Source: Bacteroidota bacterium
GTDB lineage: Bacteria; Bacteroidota; Bacteroidia; Bacteroidales; VadinHA17
DNA length: 64,000 bases
Assembly: GCA_016718875.1 (NCBI GenBank)
Contig: JADKBL010000009.1
Span: 61,227 to 125,226, forward strand
Direction of reading: 5' to 3'
Part shown: one piece after another, positions 16,964-25,158 of the stretch
How the letters are laid out: every line of letters starts with the position of its first letter
How positions within the stretch are numbered: position 1 is the stretch's first letter
Translations under genes and position numbers: made by a program
The notes under the pieces: generated by a model
Told to the model about the DNA's origin: nothing
Databases searched by the model: none
What the model saw: the letters and a program-made list of their open reading frames with translations, nothing else

Positions 16964-18907
16964 TTACTTTGTTATTTGAATTAATAATTTAAGTGAGTAT
17001 GTTCGCCCGGGCTGAGGATAATATGCAATAGCCTGATAGCTGGTATTGAATAGATTATCAATAGTTATACAGAAATTTAAAATATTTGATCTGCGATGAA
17101 GCATATATCCTGATGATAAGGAATGAAGAACAAAACCCGGAAGAAAAGATGAGTTATCCGTTGTTGTATATCTTCTCCCGGTATATCCTGTTTTCCAGTC
17201 TGCATATGTACTCTTAAAAATAAACCGCATCATTGCATTCGCCTGATGTTCCGGAACATAGACAAGTTGTTTGCCTAAAGATTCGTCATTAGGCAAAACA
17301 GAGCCAATTGTAGTGGCGTTAGTATATGTGTAGGCGAGTTTTACAAATGAAGTCACCCGGTCGGTAATGTATTCAAAGAAAGCTGCAGATTCAATTCCGG
17401 AAGTATTTACATCTTTTACATTTTCTGCCTCCCAGTATGAATAAATACCTGGTCTCCACTGTATCAAATTATGAATTGAATTATGATAAAGAGTAACATC
17501 AAATTTTGACTTAAAGGGAATTGAAAACTGATGGGCCATTTCATAAGTAAGTTCATATGTTAATGCACTCTCATCAAGAAGTTCCGAATTACCGCCAGGG
17601 ACCCAGAACAGGTCATTCATCGAAGGCAATTTAGAATTTCGTGAGAAGTTGGCTTTCAGTAAATATTCATCAGCTTCAGTAATCTTCCACTGTAAACCGG
17701 CTGAAAAATCAGGAATAAGAAACGAATTCCCATTCAATACTTCTTTCAAGAGGACTGTTGCACCAAGACGGCTGCTGCTGTTAATTTCAGCCATGGAGGT
17801 CAGAGATGAAACATTCCTAAGTGCTTTATTATCAGAATAGTTTTCTGTCCTTACCTGAATATGCTCATTCTCAAGTATAAATTTTGTCTTTACATAATCC
17901 CCTATCCTATTCGTAAAACCTGCTTTAAACGACATTGATTCAGAACGGTTCCGGGAATCAATTAATGCAAGTTGATTGACATAGTTAAGCTTTGATAAAG
18001 AAAATGCACCTGTCACAAAAAACTCTGAAACTCCAATGTGACTATCATAATTCAGCATCGTTCTGAAAGATTCATCTATCTGATTCTCTGATAATGAGGA
18101 TCTTGGCATTAACATTGAAAAGGGAAGATTGCGGTCAGCAAACTGGTACCAGAGCCTTGCAGAAAGAATATCCTTTGATTTTTTGTAATAAAATTCCTGA
18201 AGGAATCCCTTTTGCATTGACTCGCTGTTTATCATTTCTTCCTGTACTGGCTCAGCTGTTTGTACATCATTAATATATTTAAAGTTATTTTCTGCGACAC
18301 TCAGGTAAGCTTTTGTCGATGACTGAAAATTAAGGTTTCCTGTTCGGACTTTTAACAAGCCGGAGTAGCGTCCAAAACTACCGATTGCCGGACTTAATGA
18401 AATTATTGATCCATTGCGCCATAAAGGTTTGTTTTCAAGATTTACAATACCTCCTATTCCTCCTGTTCCAGTTGATATTGAAGAGCCTCCATAACTTATT
18501 TCCACCTCATCAATTAAGCCGGCAGGGACCAGTGAAAGATCAGGCTGTCCGAGCATTGGATTGTTTATATTGATATTATTCCATTGAAGCTGGGTATGAC
18601 CTGCACCTGTTCCCCTGAATGAAGGTGTGGCAGAGCCGCTTATACCATAGCTTTTTATAAAAATGCCAGAGTTCTCAGAAAGTAGATTTGCAATGGATTC
18701 ATCACTGTAATTCCACATAACGGAGGAATCAATAAGTGTTGTTTTAAATCCTTTCAGTTTTTCACTAGGCTTATTACCTGATATTATTACTTCATTAATT
18801 TTTATTGTGTCCTTCAGAGAAGTTAACTGGCCTTGCAAAGGGAGACAGATTAATAATATCAGTCCGGAGAACTGCATCTTCCTGTTTAATCTGATATTTT
18901 CTGACAT
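16964..18907 (-). CDS. btuB: TonB-dependent cobalamin receptor
   Basis: This outer membrane receptor has a short signal peptide (M-Q-F-S-G-L-I-L-L-I-C-L-P) and a TonB-box-like stretch (I-K-I-N-E-V-I-I-S-G). A plug domain follows (about 50-170, with P-S-F-R-G-T-G-A-G-H-T-Q-L-Q-W-N and G-G-I-G-G-I-V-N-L), then a beta-barrel ending in an aromatic strand. The length of about 650 residues is typical of BtuB. An ATG at 18934 would add nine residues; the ATG at 18907 gives a normal signal peptide. The riboswitch on its leader identifies the ligand as a cobalamin. Confidence 0.87.
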   Translation of the reverse strand: MSENIRLNRKMQFSGLILLICLPLQGQLTSLKDTIKINEVIISGNKPSEKLKGFKTTLIDSSVMWNYSDESIANLLSENSGIFIKSYGISGSATPSFRGTGAGHTQLQWNNININNPMLGQPDLSLVPAGLIDEVEISYGGSSISTGTGGIGGIVNLENKPLWRNGSIISLSPAIGSFGRYSGLLKVRTGNLNFQSSTKAYLSVAENNFKYINDVQTAEPVQEEMINSESMQKGFLQEFYYKKSKDILSARLWYQFADRNLPFSMLMPRSSLSENQIDESFRTMLNYDSHIGVSEFFVTGAFSLSKLNYVNQLALIDSRNRSESMSFKAGFTNRIGDYVKTKFILENEHIQVRTENYSDNKALRNVSSLTSMAEINSSSRLGATVLLKEVLNGNSFLIPDFSAGLQWKITEADEYLLKANFSRNSKLPSMNDLFWVPGGNSELLDESALTYELTYEMAHQFSIPFKSKFDVTLYHNSIHNLIQWRPGIYSYWEAENVKDVNTSGIESAAFFEYITDRVTSFVKLAYTYTNATTIGSVLPNDESLGKQLVYVPEHQANAMMRFIFKSTYADWKTGYTGRRYTTTDNSSFLPGFVLHSLSSGYMLHRRSNILNFCITIDNLFNTSYQAIAYYPQPGRTYSLKLLIQITK

Positions 18908-18955
18908 GAACATTCTATTTCCTGCAATAATCACTAAGTAATCAGTTTTTTGATC

Positions 18956-19035
18956 TTCAAAGCTTTACTGCTCTACGGAAATTAGAAGGCGGGAATCAAT
19001 AAATGACTCTTGCTTTTCTTCCCGAAAGCTTTGAA
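18956..19035 (-). promoter_or_regulatory. Inverted repeat in the riboswitch expression platform
   Basis: An 11-bp perfect inverted repeat (TTCAAAGCTTT at 18956-18966, AAAGCTTTGAA at 19025-19035) encloses a second one (CGGGAA 18990-18995, TTCCCG 19019-19024). It lies between the aptamer and btuB. No U-run follows on the transcript, so it more likely controls translation or RNA decay than termination (inference). Confidence 0.5.
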
Positions 19036-19047
19036 TATCGTAGTTAA

Positions 19048-19200
19048 TGGCAGGTCTTCTGACTTATCCCGGTTCTATGAAGCCTTCCCATCCCTCTGTA
19101 TCGGAACAGTGGCAGGTATTTCATAAAACCATTATCGTATGAACGACAGGGCATCACAGCAGCGGGTACTGTTGCGGATTCTAACCGCATTCCCTTTTCA
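19048..19200 (-). ncRNA. Cobalamin riboswitch aptamer
   Basis: Read on the minus strand the leader contains the diagnostic elements in order: AAAAGGGAATGCGGT, GAATCCGC, CAGTACCCGCTGCTGTGA, CCACTG, GGGAAGG and finally the B12 box GATAAGTCAGAAGACCTGCC. These are conserved nucleotides of the adenosyl/aquo-cobalamin riboswitch. It begins about 30 nt after the predicted transcription start and controls the whole btuBGFCD operon, lowering expression when B12 is plentiful. Confidence 0.95.
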
Positions 19201-19226
19201 TTGCAGTAATATTTGTTATACTGCAA
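19201..19226 (-). promoter_or_regulatory. 5' hairpin ahead of the riboswitch
   Basis: TTGCAGTA (19201-19208) and TACTGCAA (19219-19226) form a perfect 8-bp stem with a 10-nt loop at the very 5' end of the leader RNA. It may protect the transcript end or cap the aptamer. Confidence 0.45.
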
Positions 19227-19239
19227 CACCAAAACATTA

Positions 19240-19271
19240 CAAATATATGTGAATTAAAAATACTCAGCAAA
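19240..19271 (-). promoter_or_regulatory. Promoter of the btu operon
   Basis: On the minus strand TTTG (19271-19268), a 20-nt spacer and TATATTTG (19247-19240) match the phylum consensus, placing the RNA start near 19233, just ahead of the leader hairpin. Confidence 0.7.
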
Positions 19272-19310
19272 AAGAATTAATAATGATATGAACAGTTGTT
19301 AACAACACTC

Positions 19311-21069
19311 CTACTTAACATGTTTGAGTATCTGCTCTCCAACTCCAACCCGGTATCCGGAAGAGGCATAAACTATATTCCCTTCATTATCAGCAACCAG
19401 GACATGAGGAAGATTATTGCCGGAAAGTGAATTAACTGACAGGGCTGATTTAAAAATTTCAAAATTATAATCGTTGGAAAAAAGTGAATTCAACGGAAGT
19501 CCCTTTAAGGAAGATGGATCAAAGCCTGTAGCCAAAGAGGTTTTTGCATTTAAAAAAACAAAATATCCTCCCCATGAATCAAGCTCCGATTTGAGAATTG
19601 GTAAATCATTAAAGATATGCCTGGTTGGTTCGTTATCTGGGTCAATCCATATTAATACCAATCCATGGGTCTTAATGCTGGTGATCATATTGTTCTTATC
19701 TTGAAAAAGCTTAGAAATAGCCTCAATATCAACATGCCCCAGATTTTTACTTTCGGTGGTTTCCTTCCTTAATGATATTATTATTTTCTTGTGTTCGTTC
19801 TCCCTGAGTTCAAAAAATGTCAGATCAGATAATATCCGGCTATCTGAAATCCTGTTGCCTGTCACGAGCATATACTTTCCGGGCGGAAGGGAAATTTCCT
19901 CTCTGAAATCAGTTGCTTTCCTGTTATAATCATAAGCAAGAGTCATATACCTGCCATTTTCAAATCTCGCCAGGGTAAAGTGTGTATAGTATTCAGGTAC
20001 GGGTTTTTTTTCAGTTGAGCTAATTCTGATGTAACCCTTTTTTTCAGAGGGTTGCACCTGTCCTGCAAAATACACATCATGCCAGACACTATCTTTATAA
20101 TATTGGGGAATTAGTCTCCCTTCTTCCAGTCTGGCTGGAATGCCCATACTTCTGCAAATAGCAACAAAACATATGGACCGTGACCAGGAATCTGAGACTT
20201 TCAGCTCGTGGACTCCGATTGGTGTGATAGGAGTTTTATAGTAATTCTCCTCTTCATCAAGTTTTATATTTTCATTAATATAGGAAATAATAAGTGAAGG
20301 ATCCTGTCTTGAATCAGTAACCAGTTGTTCCGGAAGAGCTGATCTGAAATAGCTTCTCCATGGGCCAAGCATCTCATTACCTATCCTCGGATTAAGTGTA
20401 TATTGTAAATTGCTTTTAAATGATTCCTCCTTTAGTTTTTCAACAGGCATATTGCAATAAAACAAATGATCGGCCAGGATAACTGACTTTGTATCACGAA
20501 GATCTTTATCAGCCAGTCCCTCAAGAAGCAATAATGCTTTTTCAATAAGAGAATCAGGAACAATTGAAATAAAAGAGATTATTTCATTATAGTTTCCCAT
20601 GCTGCGTGAAAAAACCGATACCAATCTTGAGGAATCAATTTTTCTGTCTGCTGCAAAAAGCTTTACTTCTTCAGGCTGTATCCACGAATCAATATATTCC
20701 TTTCTGATTAGGTTTTCCTCAGCAAGTTTTTGTTCATTTTCACTAATAAGCTCCTCAGATATTCCCGGGTAAGGAGATCGTGCAACCGGAACACTAAGAT
20801 CGAGATCAATATGTTCACCATTAGCAGGTTCTCTTCCAAGTTTAAGCTGAATAGTATCATTCTCATCTACAGATATCTTTCGGAAATCAAATAGGCCATC
20901 CTTAGATACCCATATTAACAAATCGCCCAATCCTGTTTCAAAACTACTGAATCCTTTATCATCAGTCGGAACCTGAGTTAGCGGGTAAAATTCAGCGTAA
21001 TTATATATTTTATACTCAACATTTGCATTTATTACAGGTTTGCCGCTGCCATCAGTTACATGAACTAAT
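19311..21069 (-). CDS. Transglutaminase-like protein, C-terminal part (separated from 5' part by a frameshift)
   Basis: This frame has no convincing start of its own (only a TTG at 20930) and continues the upstream lipoprotein if one base is gained at the A7 tract at 21071-21077. It begins with a carboxypeptidase-regulatory/Ig-like segment (V-H-V-T-D-G-S-G-K-P-V-I-N-A-N-V-E-Y). A helical region follows, then a second transglutaminase-like core (S-W-S-R-S-I-C-F-V-A-I-C-R-S-M-G-I-P-A-R). The position of the catalytic cysteine there holds tryptophan/serine, so this copy is probably inactive. The last 120 residues resemble a thioredoxin fold without a CxxC pair. The joined protein of about 880 residues would be an envelope lipoprotein of unknown role. 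Confidence 0.65.
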
Positions 21070-21952
21070 ATTTTTTTGTTACTGCATATTTTGCCAGATT
21101 ATTGACTTCAGAATAAAACCTGAAACTATTTATCCTGTTTTCTTTGCCATATGGTGCACCAAACGATTTTGTATGAACGAGCATTGCACGACGCGCCGGT
21201 TCTGTGAACCAGCCTCTGTCAAGAACAGGTTCAGGTTCGCATGCTCCAAGATAGAACCATTCGCCTTTGTCCCATATCTCAACCCAGGCATGGTTATCAT
21301 CACTATGGGCCCAGCGGGGAGTATAGACCTGTCTGGCGGGTATTCCGGCCGTTCGCAGTGCTGCAACTGTAAATGTTGATTCTTCACCGCAGCGGCCTCT
21401 TGCTGATAAAATTGTTGCCATTGGTGAGGATGTGCGAATATCAGCTGCCTGATAGTTCACTTTTTCATGACACCAGTGATTGATTTCCAGCGCAGCTTCC
21501 TTGAGATTGAGCATGCCAATGCGCGACATTATCTCATCATAATATACTATCCTGAACGAATCAAGGTTCTCATTATTTACTCTAACCGGTAATATATAAT
21601 GAAGAAAGATGTCAGCGGGAATAGTTTTTCCCCAGGTTGCTTCTTCTCTTGCTTTAATTGAAAGATCTGCATTTGCCAGAAAAAATTCCCCTGAGTAATC
21701 AGCCAGATCGTTAAGGGGCATAAAAGCATAAAGAAACTTCATAGCTTCACTTTGCTGCTCTGAAATTTCATTATTAAAAACTGAAAATAGTTCTTTCTCT
21801 CTGTTTTTTGCCAGCTGCTTTCGCTCAGCAAATGATTTTTCAACAACTTCCCTGTATTCCTTGTCAGGTATAAGATGGTTTTCCGTACAACTGTAAAACA
21901 CTATTAAAATCAGAAAAATCAAGAGTTTTTCAATCTGTTTCATAGTGTTCAA
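21065..21952 (-). CDS. Transglutaminase-like lipoprotein, N-terminal part
   Basis: The 295-residue frame starts with a lipoprotein signal (V-F-Y-S-C, cysteine about residue 22). It contains an intact transglutaminase core: G-R-C-G-E-E-S (nucleophile cysteine), D-N-H-A-W-V-E-I-W (histidine) and a downstream acidic segment G-A-C-E-P-E-P. It ends at TAG just after an A7 run. Adding one A, or slipping back one base, joins it to the next frame without loss of sense. The fold serves proteases and amide-exchange enzymes; the substrate is not evident. The stop of the LacI-family gene lies only 7 bp from its start region, so it is probably cotranscribed downstream of that regulator. Confidence 0.75.
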   Translation of the reverse strand: MNTMKQIEKLLIFLILIVFYSCTENHLIPDKEYREVVEKSFAERKQLAKNREKELFSVFNNEISEQQSEAMKFLYAFMPLNDLADYSGEFFLANADLSIKAREEATWGKTIPADIFLHYILPVRVNNENLDSFRIVYYDEIMSRIGMLNLKEAALEINHWCHEKVNYQAADIRTSSPMATILSARGRCGEESTFTVAALRTAGIPARQVYTPRWAHSDDNHAWVEIWDKGEWFYLGACEPEPVLDRGWFTEPARRAMLVHTKSFGAPYGKENRINSFRFYSEVNNLAKYAVTKKY

Positions 21953-21959
21953 TTTTCGT

Positions 21960-22994
21960 TCATAAAGTTCCGCAGGAATTTCGTATTATCAGCTCAGGAG
22001 GAAGGGATACCTGTCTTTTAAACTTTCCTTTTCCTGAGTTTTTTATTTCACTCCAGATCATATTTGCAACTTTCACTGACATACCTGACAACTGCTTCTT
22101 CAATGCAGTAACAGGAGAGAACATCAGATCAAATCCTGTTCCTTCCTCCATAGATATTATAGCAATGTCCTGTGGTATCCGCAGGTTCTTCTTTCTCAGG
22201 AGTGACATTAACGGATATACAAGTTCAGCATTCATAACAATCATAATATCGGCCCTGAAAGGAGGACGCAATAGTTGTTCAAATTTACTAAAATCCAGAT
22301 CATCCCCTATCAATGAATTGTCAATTTCAATAATAGCGGGTTTATTGAAGAATGGGTTTTTGCCCAATTCATCAGTAATATCCCGGATTTCAGTAATATT
22401 TGAATGTGCCCTTTTTCGGTCAGCTACAATTACTACATTTTTATATCCAAGCCTAGCAATATGACTTGCTACAAGAGATGCCCCTGCAGCAGAATCGGTT
22501 GATACCGTATTCAGACGAAGTGTCCTGCTGTTTTTTTCGAGAATAATAAAAGGATAATCAACAGCCCTCAGAGATCTGATTGTATTTTCATCAGCTGCTT
22601 CCCCGTAAAGGATGAGACCACTATAGAATTTTCTGAATGCTCCTACCATTCTGTCGTATCTCTGGTCATCAGGATCTTTTGTAATAATTGAAAATCCTAC
22701 ACCGATGCTCGAAAATGCTTTTTGCAGGAATGGTGTGATCTGTATTACAAACGGATCATTGCAAGAAGGTACAAGCATTCCAAGTATACCTGGCTTATCT
22801 TCAACAGGAAGAGATTCGCTCTCGACTGCCGGATTACCAAAGAAGCCCATCTGCTTTGCAAGGGCAAGTACTTTTTCCTGAGTATCTTTCTTGATACCCT
22901 GCTCGTCAGCCTTGTTGTTAAGTACCAGTGAAACTAATGTACTTGATACGCCAAGCCTGGCGGCTAAATCTTTATTCTTAAATTTTTTCCCCAT
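21960..22994 (-). CDS. LacI family transcriptional regulator
   Basis: A LacI-type helix-turn-helix covers residues 5-27 (L-A-A-R-L-G-V-S-S-T-L-V-S-L-V-L-N-N), followed by the hinge and a periplasmic-binding-protein-like effector domain to residue 344. Such proteins repress or activate sugar-use operons in response to a small ligand. No sugar-use genes are adjacent. The nearest downstream gene on the same strand is the transglutaminase-like lipoprotein, so autoregulation together with that gene is possible. Its ligand cannot be predicted. Confidence 0.87.
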   Translation of the reverse strand: MGKKFKNKDLAARLGVSSTLVSLVLNNKADEQGIKKDTQEKVLALAKQMGFFGNPAVESESLPVEDKPGILGMLVPSCNDPFVIQITPFLQKAFSSIGVGFSIITKDPDDQRYDRMVGAFRKFYSGLILYGEAADENTIRSLRAVDYPFIILEKNSRTLRLNTVSTDSAAGASLVASHIARLGYKNVVIVADRKRAHSNITEIRDITDELGKNPFFNKPAIIEIDNSLIGDDLDFSKFEQLLRPPFRADIMIVMNAELVYPLMSLLRKKNLRIPQDIAIISMEEGTGFDLMFSPVTALKKQLSGMSVKVANMIWSEIKNSGKGKFKRQVSLPPELIIRNSCGTL

Positions 22995-23064
22995 TTCCCC
23001 AAATGATAATGGATTAAAATTAAGACAAATTTTTCAGGTAGTCAGTATTTTATACATTTTTAAC

Positions 23065-23093
23065 AAAAAAGGCATTGCTTCCGCAATACCTTT
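23065..23093 (-). terminator. Rho-independent terminator after yidC
   Basis: On the minus strand AAAGGTATTGC, loop GGAA and GCAATGCCTTT form an 11-bp stem (one G-U pair) followed by a run of T. It ends the pyrG-yidC transcript. Confidence 0.75.
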
Positions 23094-23118
23094 AAAAATA
23101 CCGAAATATTTAAATTAA

Positions 23119-25089
23119 TTATTTCTTTGGAGGATTGATTCCTCTCTGTCTTGCAGCATCTTCAAGTCTCTGCTGCCATTTTGATTTTTTCATAGGTTTC
23201 TTTTTATTCTCCTCCAGTGTAGCAAAAACAGCATCTGCGTTAATGAAACGTTTGGAAACAACGTTCTGAAGATAAGTAATCACGTTGGCAAGAAAGTAAT
23301 AATAGGTAAGACCTGATGAAAAATTGTTCAGGATCAGCATAAACATAACAGGCATCATATACATCATCAGCTTCATCCCCGGCTGGTCCGATCCGGGTGA
23401 TGAACCCTGCATTTTCATTGTCAGCAGTGTAGATGCAGTCATCAGGAGTGTGAAAAGACTAACATGATCTCCATACATAGGAATAATGAATGGCAATTTC
23501 AATATGGAATCATATGTAGATAAGTCAGTTGCCCACAGGAAATGTTCTTGTCTCAGCTCGATTGAAACCGGGAAGAATCTGAACATCGCAAATAATATCG
23601 GCATCTGAAGAAGCATTGGAAGACAGCCTCCCATTGGATTAACACCAGCTCGCTTATAGAGATCCATTGTAGCCTGCTGCTTTTTCAGTGCATCTTCTTT
23701 TTTCGGAAATTTCTTGCCCAGCTCATCAACCAGGGGCTTAAGAACCTGCATTTTGGCAGTTGACTGGTAGGATTTAAAAGTAAGAGGGAAGAGTACGATC
23801 TTAATTATTATTGTAAGAATAAGGATTATAATACCATAACTGCCAATATAATTATCAAGCCAGTTAAAAATTGGTATGATCATGAACCTGTTTATCCACC
23901 CAATTATATTGCGACCAAGAAAAACAAGTTTATCCAGTTCAAGGCCTTCTTTTTTAAGAGTAGTAAATGAATTAGGGCCATAGTATAGCTTCATGCTTAA
24001 GGCATTTGAAGAAGCTGGATTAAAAGGCACCCCGAGTTCCGAGGTATAATACCTTATATATTTTTCTGAGGTGAGTGTTCGTGTAGATGAAACGGAACCA
24101 TTCAGAAAGAAATCATTTGATACAACAACAGAAGAAAAGAACTGATCCTGAAACGCAACCCAGCTTAGTTTGGTAGTTATATCAACTGTTTCAAGCTCTT
24201 TTTTTGAGTTAATCTTTAACCCGGCGACATCATCCTGAAAGTATTTGTATCGGATCGTGGAGTAATTCTCTTCATTTTGGCGTCCTTTTTCCTGTTGTGG
24301 AATATACATTTTCCAGTCCAGAGTCAGACTATTCTGGTTTGAAGCAATAATTCCATCCATCGATTTGAATGTTACATCAAAATCGAGCATATATTTATCA
24401 GGGGCAAGAGTATATTTGTATTCTATATACTTTTCGTCGCCAGCCATCAGTCTTAAAATCACACTTTGAGGTTCAGAGCTTGCATCAATAGTTTTTTGTC
24501 CGCTAATAAGCTTAAAAAACAGGTTATTAGTTTGAACCGCCCTGTTATCGGTTGTGAAAAAGTTAAAACCGAATACTGTAGAATCCCCTGAAAAGAGTAT
24601 AAGAGGAAGAGAATCATGAGTCCTGTATTCTTTTAACCGTGCAGAAAATACACGCCCGCCTTTTAATGAGATCTTAAGTTCAACTTTGTTATTTTCAAGT
24701 GTAATAAATTCATTTTCTCCGGTTGCTGAAGTTGCAAATACTCCATAATCATTTATGTTTGCAGGAAGTGCCTGATCTGCCTTGTTTACCTGTGAGACCT
24801 GAGTCTGTTGTGCTGAGGATGTTGTATCAGCTGCTTGCTCTCCGGCAACAATTCCAAGTTTTATATTCAATTCATTTATCCTTGCAACTGCATCAGGATG
24901 ATTAGGTTTGAATCTTAATGCATTTATATATTCTGCCCTGGCATTTTCAAGTTCACCTTTGGCATAGTATGATTCTGCAACTGTTATTGCATTATCATAA
25001 CCTTTTTTAAGACGGTTGTTATTATAAAGACTAAAACCGATGAAGATTAGAAAAATGAGGATAATCCCTGTTATTGTGTTACGATCCAT
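23119..25089 (-). CDS. yidC: Membrane protein insertase YidC
   Basis: YidC inserts proteins into the inner membrane, alone or with SecYEG. An N-terminal membrane anchor (about 5-24), a large periplasmic beta-sandwich domain (about 110-370) and the C-terminal five-helix insertase core (about 400-620, with P-L-T-F-K-S-Y-Q-S-T-A-K-M and the C2 region N-P-M-G-G-C-L-P-M-L-L-Q-M-P) are all present. A basic tail ends the protein. Between the anchor and the periplasmic domain lies a TPR-like helical pair (about 30-75, A-K-G-E-L-E-N-A-R-A-E-Y-I-N-A-L-R-F) that is not part of the standard YidC plan. It lies 69 bp downstream of pyrG. Confidence 0.93.
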   Translation of the reverse strand: MDRNTITGIILIFLIFIGFSLYNNNRLKKGYDNAITVAESYYAKGELENARAEYINALRFKPNHPDAVARINELNIKLGIVAGEQAADTTSSAQQTQVSQVNKADQALPANINDYGVFATSATGENEFITLENNKVELKISLKGGRVFSARLKEYRTHDSLPLILFSGDSTVFGFNFFTTDNRAVQTNNLFFKLISGQKTIDASSEPQSVILRLMAGDEKYIEYKYTLAPDKYMLDFDVTFKSMDGIIASNQNSLTLDWKMYIPQQEKGRQNEENYSTIRYKYFQDDVAGLKINSKKELETVDITTKLSWVAFQDQFFSSVVVSNDFFLNGSVSSTRTLTSEKYIRYYTSELGVPFNPASSNALSMKLYYGPNSFTTLKKEGLELDKLVFLGRNIIGWINRFMIIPIFNWLDNYIGSYGIIILILTIIIKIVLFPLTFKSYQSTAKMQVLKPLVDELGKKFPKKEDALKKQQATMDLYKRAGVNPMGGCLPMLLQMPILFAMFRFFPVSIELRQEHFLWATDLSTYDSILKLPFIIPMYGDHVSLFTLLMTASTLLTMKMQGSSPGSDQPGMKLMMYMMPVMFMLILNNFSSGLTYYYFLANVITYLQNVVSKRFINADAVFATLEENKKKPMKKSKWQQRLEDAARQRGINPPKK

Positions 25090-25158
25090 TATTTCGATTT
25101 AAAATTGATTACTATTTTCTGTTTGGATTTATTAAATGATTCTTTCTGTATGGGAAAC

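Noticed and set aside
19044..19232. 62-codon minus-strand open frame
   Set aside because: It lies entirely inside the cobalamin riboswitch and its leader hairpin; the sequence conservation is that of RNA, not protein.
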